In this document: positions 1 through 25,500 of the stretch, piece after piece
Layout of the letters: each line of letters opens with the position of its first letter
Numbering within the stretch: the first letter of the stretch is position 1
Origin: Tubulanus polymorphus
Lineage: Eukaryota > Nemertea > Palaeonemertea > Tubulaniformes > Tubulanidae
DNA length: 64,000 nt
Direction of reading: 5' to 3'
NCBI RefSeq assembly: GCF_964204645.1
Contig: NC_134035.1
Span: forward strand, 1,688,001 to 1,752,000
Program-made: the position numbers and the translations under genes
Notes under the pieces: model-generated
What the model saw: only the letters and a program-made list of their open reading frames with translations
What the model was told of the DNA's origin: nothing
Database searches by the model: none

Positions 1-766
1 GGGGCTTTGTTTCTTCAGTTTTCTTCTGCCGTTCGTTCGACCATCTCATTTTTTCAACCAGTCGCTGCTGTGATGATATTCTCCTGCAGAAATTTGAGAT
101 CTCAAAAAGATCGGCCTCAAGAATATCGGCGGCGATCAGGATTGAGGAGCGGGATGGGTGCGGAAAGTGGCGCCATTTCAGACGACGGAATATCGAGTTA
201 AAACATCGTCTGAAATATCAGTTTACATCAATAGATGATCGTCAAAAACTATTTCTACGCCGTCCAAACGACCTCTTCTGTTATATTGGCCGTAAAATCT
301 ACCGCAAAACGATCCGATTTAACGGATGTAAAGAGATTTAAATCGAAAAAAATCACCAACACGTTTACTTACATCGCTCGATTTAGCATGAATGATAATG
401 CGCGCAACGGGCGAGCCAATCACCGTGACGGAAACAATAGGATCCAATCAACGGAACGGATACTATCGGATGCCGGACCACGTGGTGTGTTTGAATCGGC
501 GGCACTCGGATACGGATTCTATAACCGAACCGTCGAAATGATATATCATTATCAATTTCAATTGATGTATCGAAATATCAATTCGACTATCGATAGAAAT
601 AGAAATGATTATATCGTAGATCTTTTAATATCAGTATCGGATTTTTTTTAGATTTTACGGACGCCCGACGACCAAACAACTCACATCATCCTCGATTGCC
701 AGGGGCCGGATGAAACGTTGAACGCGGACTGCGTATCGGCCATCGGCACTATCTAGGCTATGAACC
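1..766. other. Intergenic DNA, no gene recognised
   Basis: Open frames here (for example 235-651 on the + strand) show no recognisable protein family, no splice-consistent structure and no compositional bias like the real exons further on. I see no RNA gene or repeat of note before the transposon starting at 767. Confidence 0.5.
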
Positions 767-1545
767 CAGGGGCGGATACAGGGGGTTGCACCTGCGGCTC
801 GTGCGACCCCTTGAATTTGTGAAGTGCCCTTTTCAAAAAGATTCTCATGAAAATACAGCGCCAGCAAAATCCGACGTCCGGACCTATGAAATTAATTAGA
901 ATTTGAATTATTGCGGAAAAGGGCACTTTATATTGCAAAAAATGGCACGTTTCATTGAATCAATTGCCAAAAGGCACGTTATATTGTCAAGAAGGGCACA
1001 TATATTGCGAAAAAGGGCACGTTCATTTGCAAAAAAATTAAGAAAAGTGCTCCAAAAATAGTTTGAAAAATCCTGTTATGGGCACGATTAATCTCCAAAA
1101 TGAGGGCGCATGTGTTCAATCATATTACCGTACTGATGTGCTCTGACAGGGCACAACTCTGTGACTATCGGCACGTTCAAATTGCCAAAAAAATCCTAAA
1201 GGCACATTGTATTGCCAAAAGGGCACGTTCATAAAAATTCAGAAAAGGGCTCAAAAATAGTTGGCTCAAAAAAATGACTAATAACTATCACATTCTAAAA
1301 GGGGCACATTCAAATTGCAATAAATACTAAGAGTGGTTTGTTATTGCCTAAAATTCAGACAAGGGTATTTTTGCTATTTTGATGCCTCAGATGCTCTGAT
1401 AGCTGGTCTTCAAATTTTTAACTGATTCTAAACCCCTTGGTGGCTTCGTACCTTCGGTGCTCGCCTCGTCGTGGTAATACAAATCCGGACAGGTGCCCTC
1501 TTGAATGACTGCTACCCCTTGAATTTGGGCCTAGATCCGTCCCTG
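767..1545. mobile_element. Short non-autonomous DNA transposon with CAGGGGCGGAT termini
   Basis: The left end reads CAGGGGCGGATACAGG and the right end, read on the other strand, CAGGGACGGATCTAGG, giving imperfect terminal inverted repeats. The 5-bp sequence GAACC lies directly outside both ends (762-766 and 1546-1550), a candidate target-site duplication. The interior has no transposase frame and is dominated by degenerate repeats of a GGGCACxTT/ATTGCxAAAA phrase about 25-40 bp apart. The CAGGGG-CGGATCC type of terminus is common in hAT-like non-autonomous elements, but hAT elements make 8-bp duplications, so the superfamily is left open. 1546-1952 holds nothing else I can name. Confidence 0.6.
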
Positions 1546-1952
1546 GAACCGATACCAACCAAACACTTTCAAAAATAACTTGAAACCTTATTTAGAAATA
1601 ATTGCGATTAAGATTTCATCCCCGGCTTTAATTACTCTTGTTAGCTCATGTTTTATTAGTAAAAATGTTCATGTAAGTCCCAGACGAAGTCTCTTGATAT
1701 TTCGGCTAAAACATTTACATGGTGTATTGTTTTTATATACTTGTAATCGATTTTAATAAATTAATCGATTTTCAATCGTCATTGTAATAATTTTGTTCTT
1801 TTTGAATAAATTTCTTTTTAATGTTTCGGATAATTCTATTGATTTTCCTTGTGTAACAATGAGTGAATTGCTAGCTACCTCCTGAGGGAGAGACTCTCTT
1901 TAGTGCCTGCGGACCATGGGGAAGACCATGGGGGAGAACAGTGGAAGAGGCT

Positions 1953-2795
1953 CAGGGGCGGATCCAGGGGGATGGGTAGACAGTATTGGAAGGAAATTGA
2001 AGGGCACCTTTCTGATCTTAGGGCACACCCAGTATCCAAGTCAAAGCGAGCGCGTAAGGCGCGAAGTTCTTAAAGGGGGGTCTGGGGGCCCACCCCCGGA
2101 AAATTTTGAAAATATGGTACCATTTAAAGGCTTTTAGAGGGCTTCTAGAGGCTAGCAGAGCAATCCAGAATAAACGAATTCGAGACAAGATTTCAACAGA
2201 TGCGGATAAAAAATGAAGCTGGCGAACCCATAAAAGAATGGTTGTCGCCAACTTCGCCTAGTGCCCCTATAATCTTTAAAAGTGCCCCTTAACAATTATA
2301 CAGAATACGGCTAAGTGCCCCTTCATTGTTAACAATCGGCAAAAATTGCCTCGTCTTCACATTTATCCTCATGTCGTGTGCCATCTTCCAAACCAAAAGT
2401 GCCCCTAAAATTTTAAAAATTAGGCAAAAAAGTGCCCTTTTCTTCAACATTTTCCGCGTATAGTGCCCTCTTCTAAAGTACGAGTGCCCCTTTAGCCCTC
2501 CCTGAAAAGGCAAGGACAAGGTGCCCTCATCTAAAGCATGAGTGCCCCTTGCAAAAGGAGAGTGCCCTATTTAATTTATCATGATTAAAGGCTTTACAAA
2601 TATGATTATCTCTCCTCACTTTCTCGGCAGCAGTATATACCGATTAATTTTATAATTATGCCCGGATTACGGACACGGAATTAGCGGTTGCTGAAATAAT
2701 GCCGTCAAAAATATTGCCGGTGAAATTTCGAAGGGCACTTAACAATTCTAGACCGTATTGGGCAATACGGCTAATACGGTCTGGGTCCGCCCCTG
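1953..2795. mobile_element. Second transposon of the CAGGGGCGGATCC family
   Basis: The left end is CAGGGGCGGATCCAGGGGG; the right end at 2776-2795, inverted, is CAGGGGCGGACCCAGACC. The interior carries many scattered AGTGCCCCTT phrases, the reverse-strand form of the phrase filling the 767-1545 element, so the two are relatives in opposite internal orientation. No target-site duplication is obvious. Internal small open frames are repeat translations, not genes. Confidence 0.55.
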
Positions 2796-3555
2796 TTTAT
2801 TTTACTTTTGGTCGGTATCGGACGGTTCTGGTCAGTATTCGGCGGTTTCGGTCGGTAATTTACTTTTCCAATTCCAATTCGCTTTGTTGTCGTATTGAAA
2901 AGGTCGCCGTGCTTAAAAAGTGTTTATAAATAGATTTACTCGATATTGTTCAAGCTTTAAGTAAGAATTTAGAAAATGATGAATGAGTATAGAATGTAGA
3001 ATGTATATCTAGAGTTTGAAACATTCGTAAAACTGTTTTAATCCGTCTGCCTAGTTAGTTTTTCCTGATCAATTCAATTAATTATATTTGACGGTGACAT
3101 AATAAATTTCCTTTTTAGTCCTGTTTCTTTAAGAAGCCTAGTTTCAACAACATAATGTTGTTGGTTGTATGGCCCCTGCTATTCATACTTGCTTGCTGGG
3201 TTTTGATTGTAGTTAGTTTACGTGGCTAATGCCATATTATATGGTTGGTGGTGGTAGACTTTTAATTAACAGTTTTATTTATTATGGTATGAGAAGTTAT
3301 TTATTCAATTGCCTTATACCAATGTGCAAGAATGATCCAATTCGTGAAACTAAACCCCTGACAGGTTACTGATTATTACACCACCCAAGATTTCTTAGGC
3401 CTATATCTAGTCGATCAGATGTGTGGTATTGATCAGCTGAATTTCGGTAAAAATAGGGTTTCTTTAATTTCAGATATGTATCAAATAGTACTGATAAACC
3501 AGTTACATTCAGTCTCTATCTGAGAGAATAATGTATCACTATTGAAAAGGTCAGA
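2796..3555. other. 5' flank of the LARGE-type gene
   Basis: The first part (2800-2860) has a short degenerate GGTCGGTATTCGG-type repeat. The rest is AT-rich, with no CpG-rich promoter-like segment and no clear TATA box. A 5' untranslated exon for the gene starting at 3556 could lie here, but no splice site pair can be defended. Confidence 0.35.
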
Positions 3556-18733
<15,178 letters not shown>

Positions 18734-18778
18734 TGAAAACGGACGGAGAACAAGAATGTCAATTTTACTAAACAGAAC

Positions 18779-19200
18779 CCGGTTGTACAGTCAGGACTTA
18801 GATTCAAAACCAGTCTTAGAACATCTTAGTTTATTAAAGTCAATGTAACAACCAGTCTAAGACCATCTAAGTTCTAAAGTCAATCTGACAACTTAAGACC
18901 AGTCTAAGACCATCTCAGTTCTATAGTCAATCTAACAACTTAAGACCATTTTAATTCCATAGTCAATCTCACAACTTAAGACTATCTTACTTCCATAGTC
19001 AATCTAACAACTTAAGACCATCTTAGTTACATAGTCAATCTAACAACTTGAGACCATCTTAGTTCTATAGTCAATCTAACAATTTGAGGCCAGTCTATGA
19101 TCATCTTAGTTCTAGAGTCGATCTAACAACTGAATACTTGTCTCAAGATATAAGACCACTTTTGGACTGAAGTCGTCATGATTGTGCAACATGGCTCTGG
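18779..19200. repeat. Internally expanded short-element repeat in the LARGE 3' region
   Basis: Begins like the CCAGGGGCCAGTT family (ACAGTCAGGACTTAG) and ends with its inverted arm, but the middle has expanded into about seven copies of a roughly 45-50-bp unit reading AGTCAATCTAACAACTTAAGACC. It starts 45 bp after the LARGE stop codon, so it is probably in the 3' UTR. Confidence 0.7.
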
Positions 19201-19567
19201 TAATAACTCGGGTATGAATTTTAAGTCGATTATTTCAGATCTGAAATTCGAAGTCAATTGAATGTTTATTTATTCTCTTCGTACGAAGCCGATTGTGATA
19301 TAAGTCATTTTTGTCGTCGATGTTGTCGATATCTGAAACAAAAAACGAATCCAGCATTTAGCAAAAGTCATCATTATTTTATTCCTGATAATGAATGATT
19401 TTATTTCGTGTTCAGCGCCGTAGGTTCTGACAATTGAAGGATTTCGTTTTCTGATTGTTTTTTCATCGAGTGGTTTCACCTTACTTGAGCGTATCCAGAA
19501 ATTGTGTCAAGTGATTAGTAAATCTTGCGTAGCTCGAGGTAGAAATTTAAATCTTATTTTCAGGTAT

Positions 19568-19945
19568 GAATCTACTGTCTGTACACTGCGCCCCCTCAGG
19601 CAATATGCTGTCCGGACAGACAGCACCAACCCTTTTCAGACAATTGGCTGTCTGTACCGACCTCTCAATCTGCTCTCTGTACCCTACATCCCCTCAGGCA
19701 ATCTGCTGTCTGTACCCTACATCCCCTCAGGCAATCTGCTGTCTGTAACCTACACCCCCTAGGACAATCCACTCTCTTATACCCCTGCACCCTCTCAGAC
19801 AATCTGCTATCTGTACCCTACACCCCTCAAACAATTTAATTGTACCCTACACCCCCTAGGACAATTCGCTGTCTGTATCCTGCACCCTCTCATACAATCA
19901 GCTGTCTGTACCCTACACCCTCTCAGACAATCAGCTGTCTGTACC
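19568..19945. repeat. About 31-bp minisatellite, LARGE 3' region
   Basis: Around ten imperfect copies of CAATCTGCTGTCTGTACCCTACACCCCCTCAGA. Open frames across it are repeat translations. Confidence 0.8.
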
Positions 19946-20287
19946 AAAACGAAATTATTTTTCAGTACCTACATGTAGAACATTATGCTTTTTACCTGAA
20001 GTGTATTGCAATTTATTGTGTGACGTTTTAAAGAAAATCTGATAGAACAAAATCATTTTTTTGATAAATCTTCTTCGTACTTACTTATACGTGTATTGAT
20101 TGTCCATTGTAGTATTCTGATTTGTTTTTGTATCATGTATTTCATATATTTGTAATCACATCGGTATTGTTTTTAGAAAAATCGTCTTTAAAATTATCCA
20201 CTGAGCGAGAATTTTGTGATATTTGTGATGCATGTATGTGTGCATATATTGTTCGTGTGTAATTTTATAATATTTATAAATTCAAAC

Positions 20288-20293
20288 AATAAA
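20288..20293 (+). terminator. Candidate LARGE polyadenylation signal
   Basis: AATAAA followed by a T-rich stretch, 1.55 kb after the LARGE stop and 350 bp before the RPL39 start. The only strong candidate between the two genes. Confidence 0.4.
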
Positions 20294-20602
20294 TGATTAT
20301 TTTCTACTTAATCTCTTTGTTTTTAGCATTAATCGGTAGTTTGTGGTTTTATTTCGCTGAAATTGAAGAATCTTGTTTTGATATTTTTGGATGCATTGAA
20401 TCATCTAAAGTAAAGCTCATCCAACTCATCGACAAGCCAGGACCGAAAAAAATTGGTTTGAGATAAGCGAATTCCAGTAAGGGTCGGAAAATAAGAGATA
20501 ATTGTGTTTTTGTGCGTTATTCAATTGTTCGAATTGGGCAGATTATCTCGAGCCCGCACACTTTAACTTTCACCGTCTCGTGCTGCCACCTAGACAACCT
20601 CT

Positions 20603-20611
20603 CGCCATATT
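20603..20611 (+). promoter_or_regulatory. YY1-like site at the RPL39 start
   Basis: CGCCATATT matches the reverse of the YY1 consensus (AANATGGCG). YY1 sites near the start are a known feature of animal ribosomal protein promoters. The neighbouring CCTCTCGCC could supply the 5' pyrimidine tract, but the start site is not proven. Confidence 0.35.
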
Positions 20612-20643
20612 GGATTTTGTGCACTGTGAGCAAGTCAATTATA

Positions 20644-21864
20644 ATGGTATGTTTTTACTCGAAATATTCCCGATTTCCTGATATGATTACAGTTTTAAAC
20701 TAATTTAATGAATAGTGGAATATATTTGCTTTACGATTAAAGCACGATTACGCGTGGATGGCTCGTATTAACCGCACTAAACCATCTCGAGTGAAACAAC
20801 TCGGAAATCTTCCATTTCTGTCACCAAACTTCACGTTGGCATTCTAGAAATAATTTCCTAAAACCTTGGTTTCAAGCTTGGCTGTTTTAAAATCCAAAAT
20901 CTCATTTAAGTTTCACATAGTCTCAGAGGTCGATTTTACAGACTTGAATGCTACTGATAATCAGCGTCTGAGAACTGTGTCGAAATGTCAGTAATTTTCA
21001 ATCAATGCTTATTACCGGTATATTACTTTTAGGCTGCCCACAAGACTTTCCGAATTAAACAGAAGCTTGCCAGAAAGCTGAAACAAAATCGACCAATCCC
21101 ACAATGGGTTCGAATGAGAACTGGTAATACTATCAGGTGAGTCAATTATTGTTTTCAGAGAGGCTACAAGGCAGATCAAGGAATAATCGGCGAATTCAAG
21201 TTCTGAAATTTCTTGTTAGATGGCGCTAGTTAGAAAGCGTTACTTTTATCTGCCACGGCATAGCCAAACTTTTGGTGTTCTTTAGGGCTATGTGTATTAA
21301 GCGAAATTGTTTGCAAGGTAGAACCCTTGTAGATCGGGTTATCCAGCCATTCAAGAATTGATATTTTATTCAGATTTCCCATAAACCGGATTATTTTCAT
21401 AGGTCACAAATGATCTGAGGCCGGTTCCATAGTCAGGGTTTCAATTTTAAGACCATGTCTAAGACTAAATTAGTTCCATGGCCAATTTAACAACTTAAGA
21501 CCAGTAAAGACTCAAGATCATGGAACCAGCTCATCTAAAGGAAGGGTTATTCTCTGTGGCACTATCCCAGAAGTTGAGTTGTTTTGTTGCATAATTTGAC
21601 CTTTTCGTCTTATGACGAGAGAAATCCCACAATAACGAAGACAAGATTGAAAAATTCTATATCAGAATGATTGTATTTGAGGAGCGACGTTTCGGCTAAC
21701 AACTGTTAGCCATCATCAGGCGTACTGAGTACAAAATCAAATAACAGGGTATTGTGTATCTTCTCGTCCAACTATTTGTTTAATATTCTCTATCTATGAT
21801 TTTATCTGTTTTCAGATACAACGCCAAGAGACGTCACTGGAGAAGAACGAAGTTGAAGTTGTAA
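20644..21864 (+). CDS. RPL39: 60S ribosomal protein L39 (eL39)
   Basis: Three exons, 20644-20646, 21033-21136 and 21816-21864, give 51 residues, the standard length. The first coding exon is just the ATG, followed directly by the donor GTATGT; exon 2 resumes GCT GCC CAC AAG. Sequence hallmarks [25 protein letters not shown] and [14 protein letters not shown] are those of eL39, a basic protein lining the ribosome exit tunnel. It lies between LARGE and the ZXD gene on the same strand. Intron 2 carries two mobile elements, one with a hammerhead motif. Confidence 0.96.
21418..21531. mobile_element. CCGGTTCCATAGTC short palindromic element, RPL39 intron 2
   Basis: GAGGCCGGTTCCATAGTCAGG at the left pairs with CATGGAACCAGCTC at the right; interior contains AACTTAAGACCAGT as in the 16109-16254 element. 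Confidence 0.6.
21614..21768 (-). mobile_element. Inverted-repeat element carrying a hammerhead ribozyme
   Basis: Begins GACGAGAGAAATCCCACAAT and ends with the imperfect inverse (ATTGTGTATCTTCTCGTC). The AATCCCACAAT terminus is shared with the element at 13296-13446. About 155 bp, no coding capacity, in RPL39 intron 2 on the antisense strand. Confidence 0.65.
21674..21743 (-). ncRNA. Hammerhead ribozyme motif, RPL39 intron 2
   Basis: Minus strand: distal stem I TATTTGA, an internal loop holding the small hairpin GTACTCAGTAC, proximal stem I GC, core CTGATGA, stem II GGCTAAC/GTTAGCC (7 bp, loop AGTT), core GAAAC, cleavage triplet GTC, proximal stem I GC, then TCAAATA, which pairs fully with TATTTGA. 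All invariant core bases are present. Stem III is the minimal AC/GU type that acts in dimers. Confidence 0.7.
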
Positions 21865-22024
21865 ACGATGAGAAACGAACTCTTGAAAAATAATGATATT
21901 TTTTTCACCTCAAAACTGCGACTACATAACTACACCGACAATGTAAATCGATCGTTCGTAGATGACTGGAACTATAAGTTTGAGATGATAAAAATGTTGT
22001 CTATACCAGTGTAAAAAAAAGAAA

Positions 22025-22030
22025 AATAAA
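22025..22030 (+). terminator. RPL39 polyadenylation signal
   Basis: AATAAA 160 bp after the RPL39 stop, with a T-rich stretch shortly after. Confidence 0.55.
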
Positions 22031-22417
22031 TTCGAAAAATAATTTACTTCATTTTGTAATGAACTTAGTTTACTTCATATTTGTTGTCAGGCGATCAAAG
22101 AGAATGTTTAGGATTGTGATTATCTTGAGGACATGGAGTGGAAATAGTGATGGTAACAGCAATTGCTTGAAAACATAGTTTGGAGGGGAATTGTAACTAC
22201 AAATTCAGCCTACATAGTAAAATCGCTCTTTGGAAATCAAAGTCTTCTTGGAAGGTTACTTCTATCGTGTTCCACAACCTGCATCTTCGCTTGCCAGGGT
22301 GCCTGCGATTGGAGCATACCATGGCAAGTGAGGAGTATCAGTAGGTCAATAAAAGTATGATTGAATTGGTAGATGCAGTGCTGCTACCTATTGAGCTATT
22401 CAATATTTCCTGGCAAG

Positions 22418-22425
22418 TGACGTCA
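22418..22425 (+). promoter_or_regulatory. CRE site upstream of the ZXD gene
   Basis: A perfect TGACGTCA palindrome 109 bp before the first plausible ATG of the zinc-finger gene; CREB/ATF proteins bind this motif. A CCAAT box lies at 22474-22478. Confidence 0.45.
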
Positions 22426-22473
22426 TCGTACGGGCATTCGACGAGCAAATCAGCTACTGATGGCTTGAATTAA

Positions 22474-22478
22474 CCAAT
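22474..22478 (+). promoter_or_regulatory. CCAAT box of the ZXD gene
   Basis: CCAAT 53 bp before the ATG at 22527, in GTTAAC-like AT-rich context; no TATA box is nearby. Confidence 0.3.
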
Positions 22479-22526
22479 CACCGACGAGGAAGCCTGCTTT
22501 CTGTAAATTGATGTGTGGGACCCCGG

Positions 22527-25500
22527 ATGAATTGGGCTACACGGGGTACGACTATGTCGAATAACGGGGGCCTTATTCCAGGAAAAAATGGCGGCGCCCA
22601 CGGGGACTCACATGGAGCCGGACCCGGTTGGGCGAAAGCAGTGTCGATACTGTCAAAAACGAGCGACACGACGACGACGAATGGTGATATTACGAGCATC
22701 GATACCAGCAGCGCGGATCAAACACTGATACAAAATCAAGATGGCGCCGATCAGCAGCGGCACGATGAGTCGGCCTCCAACAATACAACAACAATAACAA
22801 GAAGTAGGCTCCACTGACTGGCATTGACACTGACAGTACTCCTTTCTATACTACTGTCCCCACACCCCAGCCCGAGTACTTCAACACATAATGATCCCAT
22901 TATTGATAATTAAATTATAGTAATAGTATTGTTGTGGCACCACCATGGTTCCTGTGAATAAGTAGTGTGGCGAATTGAAATAATCCAAAATTTGATGGAC
23001 TACCAACTTGACAGTTTATCACATTCCTTAATTCGGACCTGGCGCAAAAATGTATTGACCCCACTATATACCTATCCTATTATCAGTCATTGTCAATCTC
23101 AATGATAATTCACGCAAGCCTAATGCTTAATAACTGTCATAGGCCAAGTACAGTACGTCTACTTATAGCCTTCTTTCATTCGCTAGCATTCCTTACTTAA
23201 GTTAAGCATTTCTTTGCCCTGTTAAAAATTCAAACCTCATTACATATTCATCAGTGTCCTTAGAGACAATGCGTTAACCCATGGCAGGTTACGGCTAAAT
23301 CATAAAACCATTATTCTACGATAGTTACCGCTGCTGATAATGAAGATTTCATTTATTTCAGATGCGAAAAATGTTCCCATTAACGTGGCGACTAGTAGTG
23401 GCTACAACAATGCCCAGAACATCGTCGACGTATTCATGGCTAAAAATCTCGATTTCACGGGTAACGGCTCGGTCGGAGAGGAGTCAACGGTCGACGACCA
23501 GCGGGTCGAATGTATTGAAGAGAAAATCACTCAATGCGTAACGATCGAGGATCTGTTTAACAGCACCGGTGATATATCGGTCGTTAACCTATCCGACTCG
23601 TTTCCGCCGGTCGACGAGTCGACCGAATCGACCGGCGTCGCGGCGAAGAGTCTGGATTTATGTAACTACGCGGACGGTACGACGGGTATACACGGGTTAA
23701 CGGCGCAGGATCGCGCGTGTCTCGAAGAGCTCGAACGCGGCTCGAATCTGAGCGTCGAGGAACGCGAGATGCTCGAGGCGAGTTGTAAAGATTTGTCGAG
23801 TTTCGAATTCGTCAATTTAGACCTGGACGAAGAGAACGATCGCACGGCGGCGATGTTGATGAGTCCGCTGCCGAACGGCGGGTTAGAATTCGACGACGAT
23901 GACGACGAAACTGTCGGTTTATCCGGCGTCGTGTCGGCAGCCGACGACGACGAAAATAAAAACGACGAGCCGACCGTTGCTGCGGCGAGTGAGGAAATGA
24001 TGGACTACGACTGCGGCGCGTTAGAACGAAAACCGGACATCGCCGCGATCAAACCGGTCGTCGCCGGCTCGAAGTCGAAACAAGTAAAGAATCCGAGCGG
24101 TCCGTCGACGATAACCGTATCGAATAATTCATCGACGAATATCGCTCAGATCGTCATTCAAACTCCGCAAGGACAACAGGTACGTCAGTTAGACCATCTC
24201 CATCCTCCCCGTCAGGGATTCAAACCTGATGGTATCAAGACTTGCCACGCTACAAAAGCTACATGCGCAGCTAAGATGATGTCATTAGTAGCCAATCAGA
24301 AATCCTGTTTTATTTTGCTATCAGGTTCGAATCCCTGCCGAGGGAGGATGGCCCATCTCTTTAGCGTTTAATTACAGTTTGCCGTCTTTTACTGTTTTAA
24401 GCTGCTGGAATTTTGAATTTATTGTTTACCTATTCCTGAATTAGATTAGATTTTGATGTCGATACTATTTTGATTTTGAAGGTGATACAGATAAACACTA
24501 CAGAGCTCGCGCAGGCAACGTCGCAGCCGATATTTCTGGCTCGTGAGGATATAAAACCGAACGTGCAGCTTAGTTCAACATCGAACCTGACTGACTCTGC
24601 AATGACCAATCAAAAAGATGGTTAGTAAGATTCTTAACGATCCCTGAGATTGGATACTGTGGGTGTATATAAAAACATGTCTAGTTCTACAATACTATAC
24701 CCTGCTTATTTTGGATCATTTGGCACAAATTAGATTCATCCGGTTTATGATAAATCTGGAGGATATAACTTCATGTTTTAGATACATTTATGTATAGGTG
24801 GACTCTTAGAAAACCTAGAATAGTTTGAAATCCAGATTAAGTTATCGAAGCCCTCGTAGAGAACACGGAAGGAGAATGAAATGTATCAGTTCACTGTTGT
24901 ACTATTTTCTATTTGAATCAGGATTGTTGCTGATACCGTTGACCGGTAATAACACTAACAGTCGACCAGAACAACCGCAACAGCACCAACTCGCCAATAA
25001 AGCCAAAGACACGAATCAAAATGTCGTAATGAGAGTCGTAAATGATTCGACATTAATCACTGAAGATCTCATTCTTGATGTGAGTAATTTTTAGTCTATT
25101 TCGTTTTCCAATGGATGGATCTTACCAGAGTGTCCCAAGAGGGGCGAAATTCCACCAAAGCATCCCTCTCAAGATGTACTAGTCCTAAAAGCAAGCCAAA
25201 TAAAAGTGGCCACCCTGATTATTCGCTCATCGTTTTATGCTTCGTGTGGCTTGATCCTAACTGTAAGGTTTTAATCGAGTGACCTGAGATTAAAACCAAA
25301 CGATATTAATTATTGCGATGTTTTGTTCATTGCGTAGCCGATGACGATGGAACCGGTGTCGTCGATACCGATTATTCCCGAAAAATCCGAAGACGGAAAT
25401 CGTATTTACGTGTGTTCGATGCCCGATTGTAAGAGAACATTCCAGAAACCATCGAAACTGAAGATACATTTAATGCAGCACACCGGCGAACGACCTTTCA

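Noticed and set aside
235-651. 138-codon ORF near the window start
   Set aside because: No family resemblance, ordinary AT-rich composition, no splice or promoter support.
20647-21032. Possible snoRNA in RPL39 intron 1 (human RPL39 hosts one)
   Set aside because: No clear C/D box pair or H/ACA fold could be seen by eye.
22345-22410. Minus-strand TAGCTCAATAGGTAGCAGC, tRNA A-box-like
   Set aside because: No usable B box or acceptor stem follows; too weak to call a tRNA or SINE.
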